A stretch of 47,808 nt of DNA from Clostridia bacterium (GTDB lineage: Bacteria; Bacillota; Clostridia; UMGS1840; HGM11507). The notes beneath the pieces are model-generated. The model saw only the letters and a program-made list of their open reading frames with translations. It had not been told where the DNA came from and did no database searches. Made by a program: the position numbers and the translations under genes. Positions 1-8,257 of the stretch are shown here, in pieces (position 1 is the first letter of the stretch; every line of letters begins with the position of its first letter). The DNA lies in contig JAFQLQ010000039.1 in assembly GCA_017414505.1 (NCBI GenBank), positions 1-47,808 of the forward strand. The letters run 5' to 3'.

Positions 1-22
1 ATATATAAAAATAAAATATTAA

Positions 23-56
23 GCCTTTAAATTGGTCCTGTGAGGCCGGTAAGGTA
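23..56 (+). promoter_or_regulatory. PyrR-binding loop of the pyr leader RNA
   Basis: The leader holds GGTCC-TGTGA-GGCC inside a lower stem made by CCTT (near 24) and AAGG (51-54). This matches the conserved PyrR-binding hairpin of Firmicutes pyr operons (purine-rich loop followed by GAGGC). PyrR bound to UMP would stabilise this anti-antiterminator and allow the terminator at 108 to form. Seen: motif and pairing. Known: the PyrR mechanism. Its position just before pyrR fits autoregulation. Confidence 0.85.
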
Positions 57-65
57 CCATTCTAT

Positions 66-139
66 TGTTTGTACGTATGCGTGCAAACGGTTCTTTTGTG
101 CTATATTGCCGTTTATCAGGTCTGATAAACGGCTTTTTT
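66..139 (+). terminator. pyr operon attenuator (antiterminator region and terminator)
   Basis: A perfect 12-bp stem, 108-119 with 122-133, is followed by a run of six T and sits 15 bp before the pyrR ATG. Upstream AAACGG (86-91) can pair with CCGTTT (109-114) and so open the terminator. A 9-bp hairpin at 66-87 overlaps that antiterminator arm. The mutually exclusive structures are those of a PyrR attenuator. Confidence 0.85.
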
Positions 140-153
140 GATGAGGTTTTATT

Positions 154-693
154 ATGGAAAGTAAAATAATCCTTGATTCAGCGGCTATTGACAGAGCACT
201 TACCAGAATATCCTACGAAATTATCGAAAAAAACAAGGGCTGCGATGACCTTTGCCTTGTGGGTATTCAAAGACGCGGTGTTCCGCTGGCAAATCGTATT
301 GCAAATAAAATATTTGATAACGAGGGTGTTAAAATTGATGTTGGCACTCTGGATATTACTTTTTACAGAGATGATTTAAGCTTGCTTGACGGTCATCCCG
401 TTTTAAACGGAACCGACATCAGCTTTATGATACACCATAAAAAAATCGTTCTTGTTGACGATGTTTTATATACGGGAAGAACCTGCAGGGCTGCAATAGA
501 TGCTCTTATGGATATTGGAAGACCAAATAAAATTCAGCTTGCTGTGCTGATTGACAGAGGTCACAGAGAGCTTCCTATTCATGCAGATTATGTGGGCAAA
601 AATCTCCCGACCTCCAGTAAGGAAATTGTTAAAGTTAAGCTTTCGGAGGTTGACGAAGAGGAAAAAGTTGTTCTTATGGTTAAGAACGGGTAG
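154..693 (+). CDS. pyrR: Bifunctional pyr operon regulator / uracil phosphoribosyltransferase
   Basis: PyrR binds UMP or UTP and the pyr leader RNA to terminate transcription when pyrimidines are plentiful; family members also have uracil phosphoribosyltransferase activity. The 179-aa length is normal. The type I PRTase PRPP loop [12 protein letters not shown] lies near residues 98-110, with the PyrR-typical QRRGVPLA near residue 39. The ATG follows a GATGAGG ribosome site. It is the first gene after the leader attenuator and heads pyrB-pyrC-pyrF-carA-carB, so it is autoregulated. Cytoplasmic. Identity is secure from motif, length and leader. Confidence 0.95.
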   Translation: MESKIILDSAAIDRALTRISYEIIEKNKGCDDLCLVGIQRRGVPLANRIANKIFDNEGVKIDVGTLDITFYRDDLSLLDGHPVLNGTDISFMIHHKKIVLVDDVLYTGRTCRAAIDALMDIGRPNKIQLAVLIDRGHRELPIHADYVGKNLPTSSKEIVKVKLSEVDEEEKVVLMVKNG

Positions 694-710
694 AATGTTT
701 AAAATATTTT

Positions 711-782
711 ACTTCCCGAAAAAAGAATATTATTAATTAATATATAATTTCGGGAAACCTTTTTTTGGTTTCCCGTTTTTTA
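711..782 (+). terminator. pyrR-pyrB intergenic terminator with a competing upstream hairpin
   Basis: CGGGAAACC (751-759) pairs with GGTTTCCCG (767-775) and a T-run follows, giving an intrinsic terminator just before pyrB. The same 5' arm can instead pair with TTCCCGAA at 713-720, around an AT-rich inner hairpin. This is an antiterminator-like arrangement. No second PyrR-binding loop is visible, so the controlling signal is unknown. The terminator is clear; the alternative fold is inference. Confidence 0.65.
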
Positions 783-796
783 TAAGAGGTGACGAT

Positions 797-1729
797 ATGC
801 TGAAAAACAAAGACCTGCTTGGAATTAAAGAGCTTTCAAGCGAAGAAATTACAGAAATTTTAGACCACGCGGTTATAATGAAGGAAATTATACAGAAAAA
901 CAACAAAAAAGCTCCCCACCTTCAGGGTAAAACCGTAATAACTCTGTTTTACGAAAACAGTACAAGAACACGTCTTTCCTTTGAGCTTGCATCCAAATAT
1001 CTTGGTGCAAATGCGGCAAATGTTGCGGTGGGAACATCTTCGGTTGCTAAAGGCGAATCCCTTATAGATACCGCAAGAACCATTGATGTAATGGGTACGG
1101 ATATCCTTTGTATCCGTCATTCTTCCGCAGGTGCTCCGCATCTGGTTGCAAGAAATGTAGAAGCATCCGTTATAAATGCGGGTGACGGAATGAACGAGCA
1201 TCCCACTCAGGCTCTTCTTGATGCTTTTACAATGCGTGAGAAAAAGGGTGAGCTTGGAAACTTAAAGGTTGCCATTGTTGGTGATATTCTTCACAGCAGA
1301 GTTGTAAGAAGTAATGCATATCTTTTAAATAAAATGGGTGCTGAGGTTACAGTTGCAGGCCCTTCAACACTTATGCCGCCCGAAATTGAAAAGCTTGGTG
1401 TTAAGGCTTACACCGATGTTGAAAAGGCAATTAAGGGTGCTGATGTTGTTATGGGACTTCGTATTCAGCTTGAAAGACAGAAAAAAGGTCTTTTCCCTTC
1501 AATTGATGAGTATTCCGATATATTCGGCGTGAATGAGGAACGCTTAAAGCTTGCAAAAGAGGATGCTATTTTAATGCATCCGGGCCCTGTTAACAGAGGC
1601 GTTGAAATTTCCTCCTCACTTTATCATCCCGATAAATCGGTTATTGATGAACAGGTTACAAACGGTGTTGCCGTTAGAATGGCAATTTTATATCTGCTTT
1701 CAAAGCATCACGGAGAAAGGAGCTTATAA
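797..1729 (+). CDS. pyrB: Aspartate carbamoyltransferase catalytic chain
   Basis: Condenses carbamoyl phosphate with aspartate to carbamoyl-aspartate, the second step of UMP synthesis. The carbamoyl-phosphate loop STRTRLS lies near residue 55, HPTQALLD near residue 135 and HPGPVNRG near residue 260. Length is 310 aa, normal for the catalytic chain. The ATG follows AAGAGGTGAC. No regulatory chain gene (pyrI) is adjacent, as in Bacillus-type enzymes, so control is expected at transcription. Its substrate is made by CarA/CarB encoded downstream in the same operon. The stop abuts the pyrC start directly. Confidence 0.97.
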   Translation: MLKNKDLLGIKELSSEEITEILDHAVIMKEIIQKNNKKAPHLQGKTVITLFYENSTRTRLSFELASKYLGANAANVAVGTSSVAKGESLIDTARTIDVMGTDILCIRHSSAGAPHLVARNVEASVINAGDGMNEHPTQALLDAFTMREKKGELGNLKVAIVGDILHSRVVRSNAYLLNKMGAEVTVAGPSTLMPPEIEKLGVKAYTDVEKAIKGADVVMGLRIQLERQKKGLFPSIDEYSDIFGVNEERLKLAKEDAILMHPGPVNRGVEISSSLYHPDKSVIDEQVTNGVAVRMAILYLLSKHHGERSL

Positions 1730-3010
1730 ATGGAATATTTGATAAAAAATACCGTAATTTACAACAGTGATAAGACAGTAAAAGCTGACATTTATATAAA
1801 AGACGGAAAAATCGAAAAAATCGGCGAAAATCTTTCTTACGAAAACGCAACGGTGGTTGACGGAAGCAAAAAAATTGCACTTCCCGGACTTTGCGATATT
1901 CACTGCCACTTAAGAGATCCCGGATACGAATATAAGGAAGATATAATTTCGGGAGCAAAAAGTGCGGCGGCAGGCGGATTTACTTCGATAGTTGCAATGC
2001 CCAACACAAAGCCGGTTGCAGATAACAAGGCTGTTATTGACTATATAAACAATAAAGCAAAAAATGCCTGCGTTAACGTTTATCAGGCAGGTGCAATAAC
2101 CAAAGGCTTGGAAGGCAAGGAGCTTGCCGAAATCGGCGAAATGAAAAAAAGCGGTATTGTTGCCGTAACTGACGACGGAAAACCCGTTTCCGACGGAAGT
2201 ATGATGAAAAAAGCTCTTTTATACGCAGGAATGTTTGATTTGCCGGTAATTGCTCACGAAGAGGATATGTCCTTGGTAGACGGAGGCTCTATGAACGAGG
2301 GATATATGTCAACATATCTTGGTTTAAGAGGAATTTCAAAAGCGGCAGAAGAGGTTATGGTATCAAGAGATATTATTATTGCCAAAAGCTTATCCGAAAA
2401 GGTTCATATAACCCATATAAGCACAAAAGGCTCTGTTGAGCTTATAAGACAGGCTAAAAAAGACGGTGTTAAGGTTACCTGTGATACCTGTCCGCACTAT
2501 TTCTCCCTTGACGAAACTGCGTGCGACGGATTTAACACAAATGCAAAGATGAATCCTCCCTTAAGAACAAATGAGGATGTTGAAGCGATAATTGAAGGCT
2601 TGAGAGACGGAACAATTGATATGATTGCCACCGACCACGCACCTCACCACGAGGATGAAAAGAACTGCGAGTTCGACAAGGCTTTAAACGGCATTATAGG
2701 TTTTGAAACCGCATTTGCACTTGCTTACGATTATTTGGTTACAAAAAACGGATTTTCATTAAACAAAATTGTTGAGCTTATGAGCCGTAATCCCTCAGAT
2801 TTTATAAAAATTGAGGGCGGCGAAATTGCGGAAGGAAAAGTGGCAGATTTAATTCTTGCCGATGTGGAAAACAAGTGGACTTACGAAGCGGAAAAATCTG
2901 TTTCTAAAAGTAAAAATACTCCTTACAACAAATTTACTTTCGGTGCGAGGGTTACCGATGTATTTGTAAAAGGAAATTATATAGTTGAAAATTGTAATGT
3001 GAAAGGTTGA
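1730..3010 (+). CDS. pyrC: Dihydroorotase
   Basis: Zinc amidohydrolase that cyclises carbamoyl-aspartate to dihydroorotate. The metal-binding HxH lies in DIHCHLRDPG near residues 56-58, and the later metal/active-site motif ATDHAPHH near residue 300. Length 426 aa is typical of the Firmicutes type I enzyme. Its ATG directly follows the pyrB stop, and its ribosome site (GGAGAAAGGAG) lies inside the pyrB end, so the two are translationally coupled. The next enzyme, dihydroorotate dehydrogenase (pyrD/pyrK), is not found in this operon or elsewhere in the window. Confidence 0.96.
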   Translation: MEYLIKNTVIYNSDKTVKADIYIKDGKIEKIGENLSYENATVVDGSKKIALPGLCDIHCHLRDPGYEYKEDIISGAKSAAAGGFTSIVAMPNTKPVADNKAVIDYINNKAKNACVNVYQAGAITKGLEGKELAEIGEMKKSGIVAVTDDGKPVSDGSMMKKALLYAGMFDLPVIAHEEDMSLVDGGSMNEGYMSTYLGLRGISKAAEEVMVSRDIIIAKSLSEKVHITHISTKGSVELIRQAKKDGVKVTCDTCPHYFSLDETACDGFNTNAKMNPPLRTNEDVEAIIEGLRDGTIDMIATDHAPHHEDEKNCEFDKALNGIIGFETAFALAYDYLVTKNGFSLNKIVELMSRNPSDFIKIEGGEIAEGKVADLILADVENKWTYEAEKSVSKSKNTPYNKFTFGARVTDVFVKGNYIVENCNVKG

Positions 3011-3016
3011 TGTTAA

Positions 3017-3940
3017 ATGAGTATGGATTTATTAATCAAAAAAATCAAAGAAAAAGGAAACCCCTCTGTTGTTGGTCTTGATCCCAAGCTGGATTATGTT
3101 CCCGGGTTTATTATTGAAAAGAATTTTGCAGAATACGGTGCAAATTTAGAAGGTGCTGCAAATGCAATTTTAGATTACAACAAGGCTTTAATTGACAGTC
3201 TTTACGATGTAATGCCTGCTGTAAAGCCCCAGAGTGCATACTACGAAATGTACGGGGTTTACGGCGAAAAAACTCTTTGCGAAACAATCGCTTACGCTAA
3301 ATCCAAAGGAATGTATGTTCTTTTAGACGGTAAAAGAAACGATATCGGAGCAACCAGCGAAGCTTATTCAACCGCATATCTTGGCGAAACAAAAATAACC
3401 GAAGGAAAAAATCTTCCTGCTTTCGGAGCAGACGGTCTTACTGTTAACGGCTATCTTGGAAGCGACGGTATTATTCCTTTCACAGACAACTGCAAAAAAT
3501 TCGGCAAAACAATTTTCGTACTTGTAAAAACATCAAATAAATCCGGCATTGAGCTTCAGGATATGGAGCTTAAGGACGGCAGAAAAGTTTATGAAAGAAT
3601 GGCTGAGCTTGTAAATCAGTGGGGCGCTGACAGCGTTGGCGAATACGGTTATACCTCCGTTGGCGCAGTTGTTGGTGCTACCTATCCCGAAGAAGCAAAG
3701 GCTTTAAGACAGATTATGAAAAAAGTATATTTTCTTGTTCCCGGCTACGGTGCACAGGGCGGTTCCGCAAAGGATGTTCAGTATTCCTTTAATGATGACG
3801 GTCTTGGCGCAATTGTAAATTCTTCCAGAGGAATTATGTGTGCATACAAAAAAGGTGATTACAGAGACGAGGAATTTGCAGTAGCTGCAAGAGAAGAAGC
3901 TATAAGAATGAGAGAAGAAATAGTAAGCTTTATAAGATAA
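3017..3940 (+). CDS. pyrF: Orotidine 5'-phosphate decarboxylase (subfamily 2)
   Basis: Decarboxylates OMP to UMP, the last step of the pathway. The N-terminal VGLDPKLDYVP and the catalytic Lys/Asp stretch LDGKRNDIGATS near residues 101-112 identify the longer type 2 subfamily (307 aa, against about 240 for type 1). The ATG lies 6 nt past the pyrC stop. PyrE (orotate phosphoribosyltransferase), which makes its substrate, is not in the window. Cytoplasmic. No unusual residue was noticed in the active-site stretch. Confidence 0.95.
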   Translation: MSMDLLIKKIKEKGNPSVVGLDPKLDYVPGFIIEKNFAEYGANLEGAANAILDYNKALIDSLYDVMPAVKPQSAYYEMYGVYGEKTLCETIAYAKSKGMYVLLDGKRNDIGATSEAYSTAYLGETKITEGKNLPAFGADGLTVNGYLGSDGIIPFTDNCKKFGKTIFVLVKTSNKSGIELQDMELKDGRKVYERMAELVNQWGADSVGEYGYTSVGAVVGATYPEEAKALRQIMKKVYFLVPGYGAQGGSAKDVQYSFNDDGLGAIVNSSRGIMCAYKKGDYRDEEFAVAAREEAIRMREEIVSFIR

Positions 3941-3959
3941 AACAAGGGAGGCAAAAAAA

Positions 3960-5036
3960 GTGAAAGCTATTTTATTACTTGAAGACGGAACCGTTTTTGA
4001 CGGAAGCACACGCGGTGCAAGCTGTGAGGTTTTTGGCGAAGTGGTTTTCAATACGTCTATGATTGGTTATCAGGAAACTCTTACCGATCCCACAAATAAA
4101 GGGCAGATTGTTGCTATGACTTTTCCAATGATTGGAAATTACGGTACTAATTCTGAGGATGTTGAATCGGATTCCTTTAAGGTTCAAGGATTTGTAGTTC
4201 GTGAAATCTGCGATTTCCCCAATAATTTCAGATGTGAAAAATCAATTGATGAATACCTTTGTGAAAACAATATTTGCGTAATTGAAGGTATTGATACAAG
4301 AGCTCTTACAAGAGTTTTAAGAGATAAAGGTACAATGAACGGTGCAATTTTGCCTGCCGACACCGATATTTCAAAAAAGCTTGAAGAAATAAAAGCATAT
4401 AAAATCGAAAAGCCTGCTTACGAGGTTACTTTAAAGGAAAAGAAAGTTTTGAGTGCAGAAAATGCAGTTTGCAAGGTTGCAGTATGGGATTTCGGCTGCA
4501 AAAATTCCGTTGTTTCAAATCTTGTAAAAAGCGGCTGTGATGTTACTCTTTATCCGGCAGAGACAACTGCAGAAGAAATTCTAAACGGCGGATTTGACGG
4601 AATAATGCTTTCAAACGGCCCCGGAAACCCAAAGGATTACAACGAGATTATAACCGAGGTTAAAAAGGTTGTTACATCCGGCAAGCCTGTATTCGGTATT
4701 GGTCTTGGTCATCAGCTTGCGGCTCTTTCTATGGGTGCTGATACTGAAAAATTACAGTACGGTCACAGAGGTGCAAGTCAGCCCGTTAAGGAAATTAAAA
4801 AGGACAGAACATATATCACCGTTCAGAACCACGGCTATGCGGTTAAGGCGGATTCGGTTTCTTCAGATGTGGGTGTTGTTTCCCACGTTAATATAAACGA
4901 TAATACCGTTGAGGGTATTGAATATAAAAACTATCCCGTAACAACAGTTCAGTTTTATCCCGATACAGAGTATGAGGATAATCTGTACAGCCGTTTTGTT
5001 AAGGTTATGACAGAATTAAAAGGGGAGGTAAGATAA
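3960..5036 (+). CDS. carA: Carbamoyl-phosphate synthase small subunit with degenerate glutaminase triad
   Basis: Family role: a class I glutamine amidotransferase that feeds ammonia to CarB. The N-terminal CarA domain (about 1-150) and the amidotransferase domain (about 165-350) are both present, with LSNGPGNP and NHGYAV conserved. The catalytic residues are not. The nucleophile motif GICLGHQ reads GIGLGHQ (Gly248, codon GGT at 4701), and the His/Glu pair of HPE reads YPD (Tyr333, Asp335). The reading frame is intact (358 aa, near normal), so this is not a pseudogene. GTG start after AGGGAGG. Inference: glutamine hydrolysis is lost and CarAB uses free ammonia, as in mammalian CPS I where Cys is Ser. 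The fold may still cap and stabilise CarB. Confidence 0.9.
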   Translation: MKAILLLEDGTVFDGSTRGASCEVFGEVVFNTSMIGYQETLTDPTNKGQIVAMTFPMIGNYGTNSEDVESDSFKVQGFVVREICDFPNNFRCEKSIDEYLCENNICVIEGIDTRALTRVLRDKGTMNGAILPADTDISKKLEEIKAYKIEKPAYEVTLKEKKVLSAENAVCKVAVWDFGCKNSVVSNLVKSGCDVTLYPAETTAEEILNGGFDGIMLSNGPGNPKDYNEIITEVKKVVTSGKPVFGIGLGHQLAALSMGADTEKLQYGHRGASQPVKEIKKDRTYITVQNHGYAVKADSVSSDVGVVSHVNINDNTVEGIEYKNYPVTTVQFYPDTEYEDNLYSRFVKVMTELKGEVR

Positions 5037-5037
5037 T

Positions 5038-8000
5038 ATGCCTAAGTACAGTTTTGTAAAAAAAGTTCTTGTAATCGGTTCCGGCCCTATTGTTATAGGT
5101 CAGGCTGCCGAATTTGACTATGCCGGCACTCAGGCCTGCCGTGCTCTTAAGGAAGAAGGACTTGAGGTTGTTCTTATCAACTCCAACCCTGCTACAATTA
5201 TGACAGACAGCAACATTGCCGACCACGTTTATATAGAGCCTCTTACAACCGATACGGTTAAGAGAATTATCCTGAAAGAAAAACCCGACAGCGTGCTTCC
5301 TGCACTTGGCGGTCAGACAGGTCTTAATCTTGCAATGGAGCTTGCGGAAGAAGGCTTCTTTGAAGAGCATAATGTAAAATTACTTGGAACAAATGTTGAT
5401 TCCATTAAAAAAGCAGAGGACAGACAGGCGTTTAAAGATACAATGGAAAGCATTGGTCAGCCCTGTATTGCATCAAAGGTTGTTGAAACTATTGAAGATG
5501 CGCTTGATTTTGCCGATGAAATAGGCTATCCCGTAATTGTTCGTCCTGCATATACACTTGGCGGTACCGGCGGAGGTATTGCATACGATAAGGATGAGCT
5601 TTTTGAAATAGGAAGAAACGGTTTAAGATTAAGTCGTGTTACTCAGATTCTTATTGAAAAATGTATTTCCGGCTGGAAAGAAATAGAATTTGAGGTTATG
5701 AGAGACTCCAAGGACAACGCAATTACAATCTGCAGTATGGAAAATATCGATCCCGTTGGTGTTCACACCGGCGACAGTGTGGTTGTTGCTCCTGCTCTTA
5801 CTCTTACAAATAAAGAATATCAGATGCTTCGTAATGCGGCACTTAAAATAATTTCCGCACTTAAAATTGAGGGTGGATGTAACTGTCAGTTTGCTCTTAA
5901 CCCCAACAGCTTTGAATATGCAGTTATCGAGGTTAACCCCCGTGTAAGCCGTTCTTCGGCTCTTGCTTCCAAAGCAACCGGTTATCCGATAGCAAAGGTT
6001 ACATCTAAAATCGCAATCGGCTACGGTCTTGACGAAATCGTAAATGCGGTTACAAAAAGCACCTATGCCTGCTTCGAGCCTACAATTGACTATGTGGTAA
6101 TTAAATTCCCGCGTTTCCCGTTTGATAAATTTGTTAAAGCAAGCAAAAAGCTTGGAACACAGATGAAGGCAACCGGCGAAATTATGTCCATTTCAAATAA
6201 CTTTGAAGCGGCTGTATTAAAAGCCGTGCGTTCTCTTGAAATAGGAACAGAACACGCTTGGTTAAAGAGCCAGAAGGATTTATCCGATGCTGAAATTATA
6301 GATAAAATCTTCACTCAGGATTATGAGAGAATGTTCTCCATTTTTGAAGGACTGAGAAGAAACATAATCACAATTGAAGAAATTGCAGAAAAAACCATGA
6401 TTGATATATTCTTCTTAAAGAAATTCAAGAATATAATCGACATGGAGGTTGAAATTGCAAACAACTTCTGTGAAGAGGTTTATTTAAAAGCCAAAAAAAT
6501 GGGCTTCCTGGACAGCGTTATAGAAAAGCTTGCAGGTCAGTCCTTCACATATCACAAGGATGCGGTTTATAAAATCGTTGATACCTGTGCGGCAGAATTC
6601 AAGGCTCAGACACCTTACTATTATTCCACTTTTGACGAGGAAAACGAAAGTGTAAGAACCGATAAAAAGAAAATTCTTGTTCTTGGCTCCGGTCCTATCA
6701 GAATAGGTCAGGGTATTGAATTTGACTACTGCTCAGTTCATTGCGTATGGGCGCTTCGTGAAGAGGGTTACGAAACGATTATTGCAAACAACAACCCCGA
6801 AACTGTTTCAACTGACTTTGATACTTCGGATAAGCTTTATTTTGAGCCTCTTACAAGAGAGGATATGTCTTACCTTATCAAAACCGAAAAGCCCGACGGT
6901 GCAATTGTTCAGTTTGGAGGTCAGACTGCTATTAAGCTAACTAAGGATATTTCCGAGCTTGGCGTTAAAATTCTTGGAACTCAGCCCGATGATATTGATG
7001 CGGCAGAGGACAGAGAACGTTTTGACGAGCTTCTGGAAAGACTTCAGATTAAACGTCCCAAGGGAAGAACAGTTTTCACTACCGAAGAGGCAATCAAGGT
7101 TGCAAACGAGCTTGAATATCCCGTTCTTGTTCGTCCTTCATACGTTCTTGGCGGTCAGGGTATGGAAATTGCTTATTCTGATGCTGATGTTATTGAATTT
7201 ATGGATATAATAAGCGGTCAGATTGAGCTTAAGGAACATCCGATTCTTATTGACAAATATATGCTTGGTAAGGAAATTGAGGTTGACGCCATCTGCGACG
7301 GTAAGGATATTTTAATTCCCGGTATTATGGAACATCTGGAACGTGCCGGTGTTCATTCCGGAGACAGTATTTCCGTTTATCCTGCACGCAGTATTTCCGG
7401 CAGAATAAAGGATACAATTATTGACTACACAGAAAAGCTTGCAAAAGGCTTGAATGTAATAGGTCTTGTAAATATTCAGTTTATTGTATATCAGGATGAG
7501 GTTTATGTAATTGAGGTTAACCCGCGTTCTTCCAGAACTGTTCCTTATATCAGTAAGGTTACAACTGTTCCTATGGTTGACCTTGCAACCAAGGTAATTC
7601 TTGGTACTCCCTTAAAGGATTTGGGTTACGGCACAGGTCTTTACAAGGAAAGCGAATATGTTTGCGTTAAGGTTCCTGTATTCTCCTTTGAAAAGCTTCA
7701 CGGAGTTGATACAACCTTAGGTCCCGAAATGAAATCCACCGGTGAGGTTCTTGGTGTTGCAAAAACCTTTGAAGAAGCGCTTTACAAGGGTATTCTTGCC
7801 GCAGGAATAAAAATTAAGGACAGCGGTAAAGCTTTCATATCCGTAAGAGATACCGACAAGCAGGAGGTTATTGAAATTGCGGAAATGTATGCAGAGCTTG
7901 GTTACGATATTTATGCAACAGGCAGAACTGCAAATGTTCTTAACCAGAATTTTGTTGCCGCAAGCTCGGTAAGAAGAATGAATGAGGAAAGCCCCAATGT

Positions 8001-8217
8001 TTACGATATGCTTTCCAGAAACGAATTTGATGTTATTATAAACACTCCGAGAAAAGGAAGAGAACCGCAGACAGACGGCTTCAGAATAAGAAGAATGGCT
8101 GTTGAACATTCAATTCCGTGCTTTACATCTTTAGATACTGCAAGAGCAGTTGCCAAGTGTATGATGGAGGAAAGAGACAACAAGGAATTTGAAGTAATTG
8201 ATACAACAAAGCTATAA
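5038..8217 (+). CDS. carB: Carbamoyl-phosphate synthase large subunit
   Basis: Makes carbamoyl phosphate from bicarbonate, ammonia and two ATP. It has two homologous halves, each a pre-ATP-grasp plus ATP-grasp domain, starting with VLVIGSGPIVIGQAAEFDY near residue 10 and VLGSGPIRIGQGIEFDY near residue 548. An oligomerisation region lies between them, and an MGS-like allosteric domain occupies about 930-1059 (KAFISVRDTDK onwards). Length 1059 aa is normal. The ATG is 1 nt past carA behind GGGGAGG, so the subunits are coupled. The synthetase core looks intact, in contrast to the degenerate CarA. Confidence 0.97.
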   Translation: MPKYSFVKKVLVIGSGPIVIGQAAEFDYAGTQACRALKEEGLEVVLINSNPATIMTDSNIADHVYIEPLTTDTVKRIILKEKPDSVLPALGGQTGLNLAMELAEEGFFEEHNVKLLGTNVDSIKKAEDRQAFKDTMESIGQPCIASKVVETIEDALDFADEIGYPVIVRPAYTLGGTGGGIAYDKDELFEIGRNGLRLSRVTQILIEKCISGWKEIEFEVMRDSKDNAITICSMENIDPVGVHTGDSVVVAPALTLTNKEYQMLRNAALKIISALKIEGGCNCQFALNPNSFEYAVIEVNPRVSRSSALASKATGYPIAKVTSKIAIGYGLDEIVNAVTKSTYACFEPTIDYVVIKFPRFPFDKFVKASKKLGTQMKATGEIMSISNNFEAAVLKAVRSLEIGTEHAWLKSQKDLSDAEIIDKIFTQDYERMFSIFEGLRRNIITIEEIAEKTMIDIFFLKKFKNIIDMEVEIANNFCEEVYLKAKKMGFLDSVIEKLAGQSFTYHKDAVYKIVDTCAAEFKAQTPYYYSTFDEENESVRTDKKKILVLGSGPIRIGQGIEFDYCSVHCVWALREEGYETIIANNNPETVSTDFDTSDKLYFEPLTREDMSYLIKTEKPDGAIVQFGGQTAIKLTKDISELGVKILGTQPDDIDAAEDRERFDELLERLQIKRPKGRTVFTTEEAIKVANELEYPVLVRPSYVLGGQGMEIAYSDADVIEFMDIISGQIELKEHPILIDKYMLGKEIEVDAICDGKDILIPGIMEHLERAGVHSGDSISVYPARSISGRIKDTIIDYTEKLAKGLNVIGLVNIQFIVYQDEVYVIEVNPRSSRTVPYISKVTTVPMVDLATKVILGTPLKDLGYGTGLYKESEYVCVKVPVFSFEKLHGVDTTLGPEMKSTGEVLGVAKTFEEALYKGILAAGIKIKDSGKAFISVRDTDKQEVIEIAEMYAELGYDIYATGRTANVLNQNFVAASSVRRMNEESPNVYDMLSRNEFDVIINTPRKGREPQTDGFRIRRMAVEHSIPCFTSLDTARAVAKCMMEERDNKEFEVIDTTKL

Positions 8218-8218
8218 T

Positions 8219-8249
8219 AAAAAACCGAGGAATTTTCCTCGGTTTTTTT
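8219..8249 (+). terminator. Terminator at the end of the pyr operon
   Basis: AAAACCGAGGA pairs with TCCTCGGTTTT, followed by T-rich sequence, directly after the carB stop. The A-run on the left means it can also act on the minus strand for the converging symporter gene. Confidence 0.85.
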
Positions 8250-8257
8250 ATCAATAA

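Noticed and set aside
3960..5036. carA as a pseudogene
   Set aside because: The frame is full length, with a ribosome site and tight coupling to carB, and only the catalytic residues are changed. Functional divergence fits better than decay.
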